Below, one piece after another: positions 16,593 through 27,105 of a stretch of DNA of 64,000 bases. Each line of letters begins with the position of its first letter. Positions within the stretch are counted from its first letter, which is position 1. The notes below the pieces were generated by a model that searched no databases, had not been told where the DNA came from, and was given only the letters and a program-made list of their open reading frames with translations. Both the position numbers and the translations under genes were made by a program. The stretch comes from Myxococcota bacterium (lineage in GTDB: Bacteria; Myxococcota_A; Polyangia; Polyangiales; Polyangiaceae): positions 1-64,000 of the forward strand of contig CAUJEM010000110.1 of assembly GCA_963169915.1 (NCBI GenBank), written 5' to 3'.

Positions 16593-17861
16593 ATGAAGTA
16601 CTCGCTGTCCTCACCGGAAATAATCGTGGGTTTGGACCTCGGGACCACCAAAGTCTGTGCGGTGGTCGGTGAGGTGAGCGCCGACGGGCTCAGGATCCTC
16701 GGCGTGGGCTCCGTCCCGTGCCGTGGGCTACGCAAGGGGGTGGTCAGCAACATCGAGTGGACCGTGAGGTCCATCCGTGAGGCGGTCGAGCAGGCGCAGA
16801 ACATGGCGGGCGTGGAGATCAGCACCGTGTTCGTCGGGGTTGCCGGTAGTCACATCCGAAGCCTCGTGAGCAACGGGGTGTGCGCCATCGCGGGGCGCGA
16901 GGTGATGCGGACGGATCTGGATCGCGTCCTCGAGGGGGCGCGTGCCATCCCGGTGGACGCCGACCGTATGATCTTGCACGCCCTGCCGCGCGAGTACGTC
17001 GTCGACAACCAAGACGGGATCCGAGACCCCGTGGGGATGAGCGGCGTGAGGCTGCAGGCGCACGTCAACCTCATCACCGCCGCCACGAGCTGCATCGAGA
17101 ACGTGATCCGCTGCGTGGAGCGCTGCAACATCAACGTCGCGGCGGTCGTGCTGGAGCCGCTGGCGAGCGCCGAGGCCGTCCTGACGGACGACGAGAAGGA
17201 GATCGGGGTGGCCGTCATCGACATCGGGGGCGGCACGAGCGATCTCATCTTGTACGCAGACGGCGGGATCGCCCACGCCAGCGTGATCCCCGCCGGGGGC
17301 AACAACATCACCAACGACGTGGCGGCCGGGCTCCGCACCCCCGTCGCGGAGGCGGAGCGGCTGAAGCGCCAGTACGGCTGCGCGCTCGGGCGGATGGTGG
17401 CGGAGGAGGACGAGATCGAGGTCCCCGGGGTCGGGGGACACGCAGCGCGCCGAGCCCCCCGCCGGCTCCTGTCGGACATCATCGAGCCCCGCGTCGAGGA
17501 GATCTTCAGCGAGGTGCGCCGCCGCATCGAGGAGACGGGCCTGCTCGAGCAGATGAGCGCCGGCTGTGTCCTGACGGGGGGCGCGGCGCTGATGGAGGGC
17601 ATGGTGGAGTGCGCCGAGGAGGTGCTCGGCATGCCGGTGCGGCTCGGCTTCCCCATCGGGGTCGGGGGCATCGCGTCGATGGTGCAGAGCCCCAACTACG
17701 CCACCGGGGTCGGGCTCATCCGCTACGGGGCGGCGCACCTGCAGGACGAGCCCACTCAAGGGATGGGCTCCGCGGCCGCCGCTCGCGACGAGGAGGCCTC
17801 GGAGAGCAGCAGCAAGCGCCGCAGCTCCAGCTTCATGAGCTGGCTCAAGGCCGCCTTCTAA
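16593..17861 (+). CDS. ftsA: FtsA, actin-like membrane tether of the Z-ring
   Basis: A 422-residue actin-fold ATPase that anchors FtsZ to the membrane and recruits later divisome proteins. Visible are the phosphate-1 loop [17 protein letters not shown] near residues 11-27, the SHI domain 1C region ([22 protein letters not shown]), phosphate-2 [16 protein letters not shown], and the adenosine motif [12 protein letters not shown]. After an acidic, Ser-rich linker the protein ends with [10 protein letters not shown], a typical C-terminal amphipathic membrane-targeting helix. It has its own 133-nt upstream gap and lies 152 nt before ftsZ. Confidence 0.96.
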   Translation: MKYSLSSPEIIVGLDLGTTKVCAVVGEVSADGLRILGVGSVPCRGLRKGVVSNIEWTVRSIREAVEQAQNMAGVEISTVFVGVAGSHIRSLVSNGVCAIAGREVMRTDLDRVLEGARAIPVDADRMILHALPREYVVDNQDGIRDPVGMSGVRLQAHVNLITAATSCIENVIRCVERCNINVAAVVLEPLASAEAVLTDDEKEIGVAVIDIGGGTSDLILYADGGIAHASVIPAGGNNITNDVAAGLRTPVAEAERLKRQYGCALGRMVAEEDEIEVPGVGGHAARRAPRRLLSDIIEPRVEEIFSEVRRRIEETGLLEQMSAGCVLTGGAALMEGMVECAEEVLGMPVRLGFPIGVGGIASMVQSPNYATGVGLIRYGAAHLQDEPTQGMGSAAAARDEEASESSSKRRSSSFMSWLKAAF

Positions 17862-18013
17862 TTCCTTCGTCGGTTTCTTTTCCAACCCCATCGAGTTCAG
17901 GCAAGAGGACAGTCGCACGCGGCGCTCACCGGTCCCAGGGAGAGGCACCCCTCGGTCGAGCGTTCGTGAGCAAGCCAAGTCAGCGGCCCCGTGCCGCATC
18001 GGGAGGCAGCAGC

Positions 18014-19300
18014 ATGAGCTTTTCCATCGAGTTCGCCGAAGAGTCCCAGAGCTACCAGGCGCGTATCAAGGTCATCGGGGTCGGCGGCTCTGGGAACAAC
18101 GCCATCAACACCATGATCCATTTCGGCTTGGAGGGTGTGGAGTTCATCAGCGTGAACACCGACGCCCAAGCCCTCAACGCCAACGCCGCCGCGCTGCGGA
18201 TCCCGATTGGGAGCAACATCACCCGCGGCCTCGGCGCGGGTGCCGACCCGGAGCGGGGTCGGAAGGCCGCGCTCGAGGACGTGCAGCGGCTCAAGGAGGC
18301 CCTCAGCGGCGCGGACATGGTCTTCGTCACGGCCGGCATGGGCGGAGGCACGGGGACCGGGGCCGCGCCGGTGATCGCGCAGCTCGCCCGGGAGGAGGGC
18401 GCGCTGACGGTCGGGGTCGTCACCAAGCCCTTCGGCTTCGAGGGGCGCCAGCGCTCCAGGCGCGCCGAGGCGGGGCTCGCGGCGCTCTCGGAGCACGTCG
18501 ACACCCTCATCACGATCCCCAACGAGAAGCTGATGGGGCTCGCGGACGACGAGCTGACCTTCATCGAGGCCTTCCGCAAGGCAGACGAGGTGCTCTACCA
18601 GGCGGTCCGGGGCATCAGCGACCTCATCACCGTGGACGGCATGGTCAACGTGGACTTCGCCGACGTCCGGACCGTGATGACGAACATGGGACGCGCGCTC
18701 ATGGGGACCGGGCTGGCCAAGGGTGAGGGGCGCGCGCGGCTCGCGGCGCAGCAGGCGGTCACGTCCCCCTTGCTCGACAACATCAGCGTGGAGGGGGCGA
18801 CCGGCGTGCTCATCAACGTGGTCGGCGGTCCGGACATGAAGCTCCGTGAGATCCACGAGGCGGCGTCGCTGATCCAGGAGCAGGCGCACGAGGACGCCAA
18901 CATCATCTTCGGCGCCAGCGTGGATGAGACGATGGCGGACCTGATCAAGGTGACGGTGATCGCCACGGGCTTCGACCGCGCCGAGGAAGAGCTGCACGTG
19001 GAGATGGCGCACCACGAGCCGCGCCCCATCGAGCGCCCACGCGAGGTGCTGGCGCGCGCCCCACGCGACTCCTTCGCGCCGGCGTCTCGAGCCGCGGCGC
19101 CCCGCTCCGAGCCGGCCCCGGTCTACAGCGCCACGCGCCGCTCGGCAGCCGTCGCGGCGTCCCTGGTGGCGGGCAGCGGCAGCTCGGCGAGCGTGCCGGT
19201 GCGCGAGCGGATCGCCTTCCCGGCGAGCGCTTCGGGGGCGCACTCCGGCCTGGACGTGGACTGGGACGTCCCCGCTTACCAGCGTCGGCAGGGCGGCTGA
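18014..19300 (+). CDS. ftsZ: FtsZ, tubulin-like GTPase forming the Z-ring
   Basis: A 428-residue FtsZ with intact motifs: [14 protein letters not shown] (T1), VNTDAQAL (T2), [12 protein letters not shown] (T3), GGGTGTG at residues 110-116 (T4), and the T7 catalytic loop N212-V-D-F-A-D217. A variable Pro/Ser/Ala-rich linker of about 90 residues starts near residue 335, and the end [10 protein letters not shown] is a good match to the conserved C-terminal peptide (DVPAFLRKQ type) that binds FtsA. ATG at 18014 has GGGAGG 7 nt upstream. A 152-nt spacer from ftsA leaves room for a separate ftsZ promoter, but none was recognised. Confidence 0.97.
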   Translation: MSFSIEFAEESQSYQARIKVIGVGGSGNNAINTMIHFGLEGVEFISVNTDAQALNANAAALRIPIGSNITRGLGAGADPERGRKAALEDVQRLKEALSGADMVFVTAGMGGGTGTGAAPVIAQLAREEGALTVGVVTKPFGFEGRQRSRRAEAGLAALSEHVDTLITIPNEKLMGLADDELTFIEAFRKADEVLYQAVRGISDLITVDGMVNVDFADVRTVMTNMGRALMGTGLAKGEGRARLAAQQAVTSPLLDNISVEGATGVLINVVGGPDMKLREIHEAASLIQEQAHEDANIIFGASVDETMADLIKVTVIATGFDRAEEELHVEMAHHEPRPIERPREVLARAPRDSFAPASRAAAPRSEPAPVYSATRRSAAVAASLVAGSGSSASVPVRERIAFPASASGAHSGLDVDWDVPAYQRRQGG

Positions 19301-19314
19301 GCGCGCTCGCCCGA

Positions 19315-19341
19315 GGGCCCCGGCGGAGACGGCTGGGGCCC
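19315..19341 (+). terminator. Possible terminator hairpin after ftsZ
   Basis: GGGCCCC (19315-19321) can pair with GGGGCCC (19335-19341) across a 13-nt loop, 14 nt after the ftsZ stop. There is no T-run, so it would be a weak intrinsic terminator at best, but its place at the end of the dcw cluster is suitable. Confidence 0.3.
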
Positions 19342-19386
19342 CACGGGGCGATGGCGGTCACCGCGGCGACTCTCTAAGCTCGGCGG

Positions 19387-20385
19387 ATGCCAGGCCCGCG
19401 CGCCACGCGCGCCACGTTGCTCTCCGGCTTCCTCGGGGCGGGCAAGACCACCTTGCTCAACCGCTTGCTGCGCGCCGAGCACGGCGAGCGGACGGCGGTG
19501 CTCATCAACGACTTCGGCGACGTGTGCATCGACGCCTCGCTCGTCGTCCACGCGGAGGCGACGACGATCGAGCTGTCCAACGGCTGCGTGTGCTGCACCA
19601 TCCAGGGTGATCTGCTGACCGCGGTGCAGCGGGTGCTCCAGCGGGAGCCTCGCCCGGAACGGCTCGTCTTGGAGCTGTCCGGCGTCGCGGATCCCAGGAG
19701 CGTGGTCGAGAGCTTCTTGCTGATGCGCCGGCGCTGGCCCATCGAGCTGGACGGCGTCATCGTCGTGGTGGACGCCGAGGGCTTCATGACCCTGAGCCGG
19801 GAGCATCGTCGCTTGGCGCTCGAGCAGCTCGACGCGGCGGATCTGCTGGTGCTCAACAAGGTGGAGCTGGCCTCGCCGGGCGCCGTGGAGGCGCTGCGGG
19901 CGGAGCTGCGCCGGCTGCGCCCTGGCGCGCGGCTGGTGGAGGCGAGCTACGCGGAGGTGCCGCTCGAGCTGCTGCTGGGCTCGGGGCTCGTACGGCAGGC
20001 GACGGCGCCGCTGGCCTGGGGAGCGCGCGCCGCCCCTCACGCGTTCGACGCGTACACCTGGCGTGGGGCTCGGCCGCTCGCCTTGGCGCGCCTTCGAGCG
20101 GCGATGGTTGAGCTGCCGCCCGGCGTGGTGCGCGCCAAAGGGGTGGTGTGGTTGGCGGACGTGCCGGACGCCAAGGTGGAGCTGTCGGTCGTCGGCACCC
20201 GCGGGCGCGTCGATCGCCTGGGCGCCTGGGGCGCGGAGCCCCCCGGCAGCGTGGTGGTGTTCTGTGGTAGCCGCGGCGAGCTCGACCCGCGCGTCCTGGA
20301 CACCACACTCACGGCCTGCGAGGCGAGCGCGAGGTCGCCGCGGTCGGCCCTTGGGGAGTGGCTCCGGCGTCGTCGCCAGGGCTGA
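19387..20385 (+). CDS. COG0523 (CobW/P47K) GTPase, metal chaperone
   Basis: A 332-residue G3E-family GTPase. It has Walker A GFLGAGKTTLL (residues 14-24), NDFGD near 41-45, the metal-binding CVCC motif at 67-70 (consensus CxCC), a Walker B-like VVVDAEGF, and the NKVE guanine-specificity motif. The C-terminal CobW_C domain follows. COG0523 proteins insert or traffic Zn, Co or other metals into client enzymes; the exact metal cannot be told from sequence. Downstream on the same strand are an ArsR-type regulator and metH, a Zn- and cobalamin-dependent enzyme, so a client link is conceivable, but a 79-nt gap with its own promoter separates them. Confidence 0.85.
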   Translation: MPGPRATRATLLSGFLGAGKTTLLNRLLRAEHGERTAVLINDFGDVCIDASLVVHAEATTIELSNGCVCCTIQGDLLTAVQRVLQREPRPERLVLELSGVADPRSVVESFLLMRRRWPIELDGVIVVVDAEGFMTLSREHRRLALEQLDAADLLVLNKVELASPGAVEALRAELRRLRPGARLVEASYAEVPLELLLGSGLVRQATAPLAWGARAAPHAFDAYTWRGARPLALARLRAAMVELPPGVVRAKGVVWLADVPDAKVELSVVGTRGRVDRLGAWGAEPPGSVVVFCGSRGELDPRVLDTTLTACEASARSPRSALGEWLRRRRQG

Positions 20386-20407
20386 GGTGCGGCGCCGGCC
20401 GCGGCGC

Positions 20408-20463
20408 TTGACAAGGCGCCTCCCCTGTGGAGACACTCATCCGTGCATCAGGATTGTAGGATG
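20408..20463 (+). promoter_or_regulatory. Promoter and candidate operator of the regulator-metH operon
   Basis: A perfect -35 TTGACA lies at 20408-20413; no clear -10 is seen at the right distance. Inverted repeats overlap the expected start: ATCC (20439-20442) with GGAT (20451-20454), 8 nt apart, and CATCC (20438-20442) with GGATG (20459-20463). ArsR-family repressors bind such imperfect dyads at their own promoters. The operator call is inference. Confidence 0.4.
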
Positions 20464-20464
20464 T

Positions 20465-21424
20465 ATGCCCCTCGCTCGACAGCTCGACCTCCTCACCGCG
20501 CTGGGTGACGAGAGCCGCCTGCGGCTCTGCGCGCTGCTAGAGCAGCGCGAGCTGTGCGTGACGGATCTCGTCAAAATTACTGGGATTTCTCAGTCTCGCG
20601 TCTCGACCCACCTGGCGCGCCTGAGGGAGGCGGGGCTCGTCGTGGACCGCCGCCAGGGGACGCAGTCGTTCTACGCGCTGGCGCACCACGCGCTGCCGCG
20701 CGCCGCGCGCAGCGTGCTGGAGGAGGTCGTGACGGCGGCGGACCCGCTCTTGGAGGGTGACCGCGAGCGCTTGGCGGAGCTCGAGGCGGAGCGTCGCTCC
20801 GGCCTCTCGGACGTCGCGGCGGATGAGATCGAGCGCTATTACTCGCCGGGGCGCACCTGGCAATCGCTCGCCCTCGGCCTCGCGTCCCTGCTGGAGCTCG
20901 GTGACGTGCTGGACGTCGGCTCCGGTGACGGCGCGGCGGCGGCCAGCTTCGCGGGCGCTTGCCGCTCGCTCACCTGCATCGACACGAACCCAAAGCTCGC
21001 CGAGGCCGCGCGGGAGCGGCTGTCCGGCTGGCCCCACGTCTGCACGCGCGTGGCGGATGTCCAGGCGCTGCCCTTCGCCGCGGGTACCTTCGACGTCGTC
21101 GTGCTGTTTCACACCTTGACCTATGCGGAGCAGCCCGCGCGGGCGCTCGAGCAGTGCGCCAGGGTCTTGCGGCGAGGAGGCAAGCTCGTGCTGCTGTGCC
21201 TCGATCAGCACCGACAGCTGGCGACCACCTCACGCTATGGCGAGCGCCACCCTGGGTTCTCGCCCGGTGAGGTGCGCCGGCTCCTCACGCGGGCGGGCTT
21301 GAGGGTGAGCTCGTCGGAGGTCGTGAGTCGAGAGGTCAAGAAGCCGCATTTGCAGGTCGTCAGAGCGCTCGCCGTCAAGCCCGCCACGGCGGCGGCCGCG
21401 CGCACCCCCCGAAAGAGATCATGA
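20465..21424 (+). CDS. ArsR-family HTH regulator fused to a SAM-dependent methyltransferase domain
   Basis: A 319-residue two-domain protein. Residues about 1-95 form a winged helix of ArsR type ([48 protein letters not shown]). Residues about 125-300 form a class I methyltransferase with motif [17 protein letters not shown], acidic CIDTNPKL, and [16 protein letters not shown]. The ATG at 20465 is in frame and just after the operator dyads. Its last codons overlap the metH ATG (ATGA), so it is translationally coupled to methionine synthase. A role as a SAM/SAH-sensing repressor of metH, like ArsR-type SahR regulators, is inferred. The methyltransferase may be a sensor rather than an enzyme. 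Confidence 0.88.
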   Translation: MPLARQLDLLTALGDESRLRLCALLEQRELCVTDLVKITGISQSRVSTHLARLREAGLVVDRRQGTQSFYALAHHALPRAARSVLEEVVTAADPLLEGDRERLAELEAERRSGLSDVAADEIERYYSPGRTWQSLALGLASLLELGDVLDVGSGDGAAAASFAGACRSLTCIDTNPKLAEAARERLSGWPHVCTRVADVQALPFAAGTFDVVVLFHTLTYAEQPARALEQCARVLRRGGKLVLLCLDQHRQLATTSRYGERHPGFSPGEVRRLLTRAGLRVSSSEVVSREVKKPHLQVVRALAVKPATAAAARTPRKRS

Positions 21425-24400
21425 AGAGGCTGCCTCCCACCCACCCCCTCCGCACCGCCCTCTCGTCACGCATCGTCCTGCTCGACGGCGGCATGGGGAC
21501 CACCATCTCCTCGTATGGGCTCAGCGAGGAGCAGGCGCGTGGCGCGCGCTTCGCGAGCGCCACGAAGGATCTCCTCAACGACGGGGACCTCCTCAGCCTG
21601 ACGCAGCCCGAGCTCATCGGGGACATCCACCGCCGCTTCCTGGAGGCCGGCGCCGACGTCATCTCGACCAACACCTTCAACGCCACCAGCATCTCGCAGA
21701 GCGAGTTCTTCGTCGAGGACCCGCGGGAGCGCGGCGGGCGAAAGGACCCGGAGTTTTATCAAGGCGTGCTCGAGGACGAGCGTCTGGTAGAGCTGGTGTC
21801 CGAGCTGAACGAGGGCTCCGCGCGGCTGGCGCGGCAGTGGGCCGACCGGGTCGGCTCGAGCGACGGTCGGCAGCGCTTCGTGGCCGGGGCCATCGGGCCG
21901 CTCACGGTGTCGCTCTCGAGCTCCCCGGACGCGGACGACGCAGGCTTTCGCGTCGTCACCTTCGAGCAGGTCAAGCGCGCCTACGCCCAGCAGGTGCGCG
22001 CGCTCGCCGCGGGGGGGGTCGACGTGTTGCTCGTCGAGACCATCTTCGACTCCCTGAACGCGAAGGCGGCGCTCGTCGCCATCCAGGAGGTCGAGCAAGA
22101 GCGCGGCGCGCCCCTGCCCATCATCGTGTCGGCCGCGGTCGGCCGTGGCGGAGAGACCATGATCTCCGCGCAGACGCTGGAGGCCTTGGTGTACGCGGTG
22201 GAGCACGTGGAGCCGCTGGCGATCGGCCTCAATTGCTCGCTCGGCCCGGACCTCATGTATCCCTTCCTCGCGGAGCTCTCGGCGCGCTGCCGCACGGCGG
22301 TGTCCTGCTACCCCAACGCGGGGCTGCCGAACCCGCTGTCGCCCACCGGCTTCGACCTGGGGCCGGACGACATGGCGCGCTTCCTCCGGCAGTTCGCGGA
22401 GGCCGGGCTCATCAACCTCGCGGGTGGTTGCTGCGGCAACACGCCGGAGCACATCGCGGCCATCGCGCGGGCGCTCGAGGGTTGCTCGCCGCGCCCGCTG
22501 CCCACGGCGTCGCCGGCGGAGGAGTCGGGCCATCCGCGCCCGCTCTGCCTCTCGGGCTCGCGGCCCTTCCGTCAGCAGCCGGGCGTGTTCATGGTGGTCG
22601 GGGAGCGCACCAACGTCGCGGGCTCCCCCAAGTTCGCGCGGCTCATCAAGGAGGGGCAGTACGAGCAGGCGGTGGCGGTCGCTCGTCAGCAGGTGGACAG
22701 CGGGGCCAACGTCCTCGACCTCTGCATGGATGAGGGGATGATCGACGGGCCCGCCGCGATGACGCGGTTCCTGCAGTTGCTGGGGAGCGAGCCCGAGGTG
22801 GCGAAGGTGCCGTTCATGGTGGACTCCTCGAGCTGGGCCGTGCTCGAGGCGGGGCTCCGCTGCCTACAAGGCAAGGGCATCGTCAACTCCATCTCCCTGA
22901 AGGAGGGCGAGGAGGAGTTCAGGCGTCAGGCGCGGCTGATCCGGCGCTACGGCGCCGCCGTCGTGGTGATGGCCTTCGACGAGCAGGGGCAGGCCGCGAC
23001 CTTCGAGGACAAGATCCGCGTCTGCCGCCGCGCCTACGAGCTGCTGGTCGGAGAGCTGGGCTTTCCGCCGGAGGACGTCATCTTCGACCCCAACATCCTC
23101 ACCGTGGCGACGGGCATGGCCGAGCACGACGCCTACGCGGTGGATTTTTTCCGAGCTACGGCCTGGATCAAGGCGCAGCTCCCCCACGCCAAGGTGAGCG
23201 GGGGCGTCTCGAACGTGTCGTTCAGCTTTCGAGGCAACAACGTGGTGCGTGAGGCCATGCACGCGGCGTTCCTCTACCACGCCATCTCGGCGGGCCTCGA
23301 CATGGGCATCGTCAATGCGGGCATGCTGGAGGTCTACGAGGAGATCGACCCCGAGCTGAAGGAGCTGGTGGAGGACGTGCTGCTCAACCGCCGCCCTGAC
23401 GCCACCGAGCGCTTGGTGGAGCACGGGGAGAGGCTCAAGCGCGCGAGCCAGGGCAAGGACCGAGCGGGCGACAAGCTCGCCGAGGAGTGGCGTAGCGCCA
23501 GCGTGGAGGAGCGGCTCTCACACGCGCTGGTCAAGGGCATCGACACGTACGTCGAGGAGGACGCGGAGGAGGCGCGCCTGAAGTACGGGCGCCCGCTCGC
23601 GGTGATCGAGGGGCCGCTGATGGACGGCATGGGGGTGGTGGGGGATCTCTTCGGCGCGGGAAAGATGTTCTTGCCGCAGGTGGTGAAATCCGCGCGCGTC
23701 ATGAAGAAGGCGGTGGCGCAGCTCCTGCCGTACATGGAGGAGGAGAAGCGGCAGCTCCTGGCGGCCGGGCGAGAGGTGCGCTCTCAAGGCAAGATCTTGA
23801 TGGCCACCGTGAAGGGGGACGTCCACGACATCGGCAAGAACATCGTGGGGGTGGTGCTCGCGTGCAACAACTACGAGGTGATCGATCTGGGCGTGATGGT
23901 GCCCAGCGAGAAGCTCTTGGCGCGCGCCAAGGCGGAGGGGGCGGACATCATCGGCCTGAGTGGGCTCATCACGCCGTCGCTCGAGGAGATGGCGCGGGTG
24001 GCCAAGGAGCTCGAGCGTCAGGGGTTCCAGCTCCCCTTGCTCATCGGTGGGGCGACCACCAGCCGGGCCCACACCGCGGTGAAGATCGCGCCCCACTACT
24101 CCCACCCGGTCGTCCACGTCGCGGACGCTAGCCGCGCGGTCCCCGTCGTCAGCAGCCTGCTGAGCGCGGAGACCCGCGTGGCCTTCGTGGAGGAGCAGCG
24201 GGCAGAGTACGAGCGCCTGCGCAAGCTCCACGGCTCCCCCAGACGCCAGCTCGTCTCGATCGAGGCGGCCCGCGCGCGGCGCACGCCGATCGAGTGGCGC
24301 CAGGAAGATCTGGCCGTGCCCGCGCGGCTCGGCGTGACGGTGGTCGATGACGTGACCGTGCGGGAGCTACGGGACTACATCGATTGGACCCCATTTTTTC

Positions 24401-25272
24401 ATACCTGGGAGCTGCGCGGGGTCTATCCGCGGATCTTCGAGCACGAGAAGTATGGGGAGCAGGCGCGCCTGCTCTTCGACGAGGGTAACGCCTTGCTCGA
24501 CACCATCATCGCGGAGGGCGCGCTGCAGGCGCGCGGCGTCTACGGCTTGTTTCCGGCCAGCGCGGTCGGCGACGACGTGCTGGTGTATGCCGACGAGGAG
24601 CGCCGCGAGGTGCTGGAGACCTTCCATTTCCTCCGGCAACAGAACGTCAAGCAGGAGGCGGACCCTTGTCGCTCGCTGGCAGATTTCATCGCCCCGCGAG
24701 CGACGGGCTGGGGTGACACCCTGGGGGCGTTCGCGGTCACCGCAGGCTTGGGTGCCAGCGAGCTGTGCGCGCGCTTTCGGGCGCAGCACGACGACTACAG
24801 CGCCATCATGGCCGAGGCCCTCGCCGATCGCTTGGCCGAGGCCTTCGCGGAGTACCTTCACCAGCGGGTCCGTCGGCAGTGGGGCTACGGGCTCGAGGAG
24901 CGCTGGACGCACGAGGACCTCATCCAGGAGAAATACCGCGGGATACGCCCCGCGGCGGGCTACCCGGCGTGCCCGGATCACTCGGAGAAGGCGACGCTGT
25001 GGCGCCTGCTCGAGGTCGAGCGCCACGCGCAGATCAGCCTCACGGAGTCCTTTGCCATGTGGCCTGGGTCCAGCGTCAGCGGGCTGTACTTCGCGCACCC
25101 GGAGTCACGCTATTTCACGCTCGGCAAGATTGGGCGTGATCAAGTGGAGGACTACGCGCGCCGCAAGGGCATGCCCCTCGGCGAGGTAGAGCACTGGCTC
25201 GGGAGCAACCTGGACTACGAGCCGTCGGCGCCCCACGAGGCGGAGGCGAGCCCCGCGCCGGCGGCCGTCTAG
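21421..25272 (+). CDS. metH: MetH, cobalamin-dependent methionine synthase
   Basis: A full-length 1283-residue enzyme that moves the methyl of 5-methyltetrahydrofolate to homocysteine through cobalamin. Domains in order: homocysteine domain (about 10-345) starting [10 protein letters not shown], with Zn ligands Cys272 (LNCSLGP) and Cys337-Cys338 (GGCCGN); pterin-binding domain (about 385-640) with [12 protein letters not shown]; cap (about 665-770); B12 domain with DVHDIGKN, His802 being the cobalt ligand; and the SAM-binding reactivation domain (about 940-1275) with [10 protein letters not shown]. All key residues are present. The ATG overlaps the upstream ArsR-methyltransferase gene. No cobalamin riboswitch was seen, so control is probably by that regulator. 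Confidence 0.97.
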   Translation: MKRLPPTHPLRTALSSRIVLLDGGMGTTISSYGLSEEQARGARFASATKDLLNDGDLLSLTQPELIGDIHRRFLEAGADVISTNTFNATSISQSEFFVEDPRERGGRKDPEFYQGVLEDERLVELVSELNEGSARLARQWADRVGSSDGRQRFVAGAIGPLTVSLSSSPDADDAGFRVVTFEQVKRAYAQQVRALAAGGVDVLLVETIFDSLNAKAALVAIQEVEQERGAPLPIIVSAAVGRGGETMISAQTLEALVYAVEHVEPLAIGLNCSLGPDLMYPFLAELSARCRTAVSCYPNAGLPNPLSPTGFDLGPDDMARFLRQFAEAGLINLAGGCCGNTPEHIAAIARALEGCSPRPLPTASPAEESGHPRPLCLSGSRPFRQQPGVFMVVGERTNVAGSPKFARLIKEGQYEQAVAVARQQVDSGANVLDLCMDEGMIDGPAAMTRFLQLLGSEPEVAKVPFMVDSSSWAVLEAGLRCLQGKGIVNSISLKEGEEEFRRQARLIRRYGAAVVVMAFDEQGQAATFEDKIRVCRRAYELLVGELGFPPEDVIFDPNILTVATGMAEHDAYAVDFFRATAWIKAQLPHAKVSGGVSNVSFSFRGNNVVREAMHAAFLYHAISAGLDMGIVNAGMLEVYEEIDPELKELVEDVLLNRRPDATERLVEHGERLKRASQGKDRAGDKLAEEWRSASVEERLSHALVKGIDTYVEEDAEEARLKYGRPLAVIEGPLMDGMGVVGDLFGAGKMFLPQVVKSARVMKKAVAQLLPYMEEEKRQLLAAGREVRSQGKILMATVKGDVHDIGKNIVGVVLACNNYEVIDLGVMVPSEKLLARAKAEGADIIGLSGLITPSLEEMARVAKELERQGFQLPLLIGGATTSRAHTAVKIAPHYSHPVVHVADASRAVPVVSSLLSAETRVAFVEEQRAEYERLRKLHGSPRRQLVSIEAARARRTPIEWRQEDLAVPARLGVTVVDDVTVRELRDYIDWTPFFHTWELRGVYPRIFEHEKYGEQARLLFDEGNALLDTIIAEGALQARGVYGLFPASAVGDDVLVYADEERREVLETFHFLRQQNVKQEADPCRSLADFIAPRATGWGDTLGAFAVTAGLGASELCARFRAQHDDYSAIMAEALADRLAEAFAEYLHQRVRRQWGYGLEERWTHEDLIQEKYRGIRPAAGYPACPDHSEKATLWRLLEVERHAQISLTESFAMWPGSSVSGLYFAHPESRYFTLGKIGRDQVEDYARRKGMPLGEVEHWLGSNLDYEPSAPHEAEASPAPAAV

Positions 25273-25296
25273 GTGCCAGCGGCGGCAGCGCGGGCA

Positions 25297-27105
25297 TCAA
25301 GGCGCGGCCAGCGCGAGCCCGCCCTCGCGCGGGTCCGCGTAGCCATGGGCCGTGGCGCCCTCGAGCAGGAGGTTGTTCGCGTCGCCCAGGGGCGTGCGCC
25401 GGCGCGAGGCGCGGTGCCCGAGCTGCTCGAGGCCGCGCAGCAGCTCGGGCGGCGGCGGGCGCCGCTGCTCGAAGCGGAATTCGTCGGGCAGGTAGCCCTG
25501 GTGCAGGCGCGGCGCGTCGATGGCGCCGTCGAGGCTGCGTCCCTCGTCGACGAGCCGATGGAGCACGGCGGCGATGGTGCTGGGGATGGTGTCTCCTCCC
25601 GGGGATCCCAGCACGAGCCGCACGCGCTCGCCCTGCAGGAGGAGCGTAGGGGCCATGCTGCTCACGGTACGCCGCCCGCCCACGGGCAGGTTGTCACCGC
25701 TCGTGGAGAAGCTGGCAGCGGAGTTGTTCAGGATCACGCCCCCGGCGCTGAGCCCCGCGCCAAAGCCCGCGCTGAGGGTGGTGGTCAGGCTGACCACCAT
25801 GCCGTCCGCGTCAACGACCGAGAGGTGGGTGGTGTGCTCCTCTTCCGGCAGCGGCGCGCCGTAGCGCTCCGACAGCGCCGCCGAGGGGGTGGCGCGCTCG
25901 GGCTCGATGGGGAGCTCGTCGAGCAAGGCGCGGGGCGTGCGCCAGCGCTCGAGACGTCGCGCGAGCTCTGCGGGGGCCAAGGCGTCAGGGTCGACGAGCG
26001 CGTAGCGTCGCTCGGCCTGGGCTCGGCGTGAGGCCTCGAGGAACAGATGCCACCAGGCGACGGAGTCGCCGGGGTGACGCCAGGCCTCGAGGGCGTCCAG
26101 CATGAGGAGCAGCTGCGCCAGGACGACCCCACCCCCCGATGGGGGGGGCATCACCTGCACCGTCAGCCCGCGGTAGCTCACCTCGAGCGGCTGCCGCTCG
26201 ATGACGCGGTAGCGCTCGAGATCTTCGGCGTCCAAGAGCCCTCCCTGCGCGCGCAGCTCGCGGAGCAGGGTGGACGCGGTCGCGCCGCGGTAAAATCCGG
26301 CGCTGCCGTCGCGGGCGATGCGCTCGAGCACGCTCGCGAGCCGAGGGAGCCGCACCTCCTCGCCCTGGCGCTTGGGGCGATCCCCGGCGCCGTAGGCCTG
26401 CTCCAGCGCGGGATCTCGTCGCAGGCGCTGCCACGCCCAGCGCAGGGTGAGGGCCTCACGCTGGCCGAGGCGATGCCGCCGCGCGAGGGCGAGGGCCGGT
26501 GCCACGAGCCGAGCCCGAGGGAGCTTGCCCCAGCGATCGTGGAGGTGGAGCAGCCCGGCGACGCTGCCGGGGACGCCCACCGCGAGCGGGCTATGGCCGT
26601 GGGCCGCGATGGCGGCGTCGAAGCGCGCGCGGTCGAGGGCACGCGGCGCGGTCTCCCGAAAATCCACGGCGACGGTGGGGCCGGCGCGTGGGCGAACGAG
26701 GGCGAAGCCCCCGCCGCCCAAGTTGCCCGCGCTGGGATGCGTGACAGCCAGCGCGAAGGCGCAGGCGACGGCGGCGTCCACGGCGTTGCCCCCGGCCTCG
26801 AGCATCTGGAGCCCGGCGCGAGTGGCCCGTGCCTCCACGCTGGTGATGACGCCGTGCTCACCGCGGACGCTGCGGGGCCCACCGCCGGCGAGCGCTGGCG
26901 GCGCCGCCGGGAGCGCCGACGGCGTGGCCGCGTGCGAGCTGGCCGGAGCGGAGGTGCTCGCGGCGGCGACCGCGTGGGAGGCGGTGCGGGGCGACGCGAC
27001 GGTGGGCGACGCGGTGGGCTCGGGCGCGCCCGAGGGCTCCACGCTCAGCCGGGTGCAGGCGCCGAGCGCCAGCAGCGCGAGGAAATGAGGGCAGGGGCGC
27101 TTCAT
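25297..27105 (-). CDS. ggt: Gamma-glutamyltranspeptidase, lipoprotein form
   Basis: A 602-residue Ntn hydrolase that cleaves gamma-glutamyl bonds of glutathione and related compounds. It begins with a lipoprotein signal (FLALLALGAC, lipobox Cys about residue 17), then a Ser/Ala/Pro-rich linker of about 60 residues. The large subunit carries GGNAVDAAVACAFALAVTHPSAGNLGGGGF. Autocleavage should occur before Thr425 in EEEHTTHLSVVD, the small-subunit nucleophile. SMAPTLLL and GSPGGDTIPST complete the active site. The lipobox suggests attachment to a membrane rather than free periplasmic location. It is last in a four-gene minus-strand chain and overlaps its upstream neighbour by 4 nt. Confidence 0.92.
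   Translation of the reverse strand: MKRPCPHFLALLALGACTRLSVEPSGAPEPTASPTVASPRTASHAVAAASTSAPASSHAATPSALPAAPPALAGGGPRSVRGEHGVITSVEARATRAGLQMLEAGGNAVDAAVACAFALAVTHPSAGNLGGGGFALVRPRAGPTVAVDFRETAPRALDRARFDAAIAAHGHSPLAVGVPGSVAGLLHLHDRWGKLPRARLVAPALALARRHRLGQREALTLRWAWQRLRRDPALEQAYGAGDRPKRQGEEVRLPRLASVLERIARDGSAGFYRGATASTLLRELRAQGGLLDAEDLERYRVIERQPLEVSYRGLTVQVMPPPSGGGVVLAQLLLMLDALEAWRHPGDSVAWWHLFLEASRRAQAERRYALVDPDALAPAELARRLERWRTPRALLDELPIEPERATPSAALSERYGAPLPEEEHTTHLSVVDADGMVVSLTTTLSAGFGAGLSAGGVILNNSAASFSTSGDNLPVGGRRTVSSMAPTLLLQGERVRLVLGSPGGDTIPSTIAAVLHRLVDEGRSLDGAIDAPRLHQGYLPDEFRFEQRRPPPPELLRGLEQLGHRASRRRTPLGDANNLLLEGATAHGYADPREGGLALAAP

Noticed and set aside
17862-18013. N-terminal extension of FtsZ from an upstream GTG
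   Set aside because: GGGAGG 7 nt before ATG 18014 and the usual FtsZ start position support the shorter protein.
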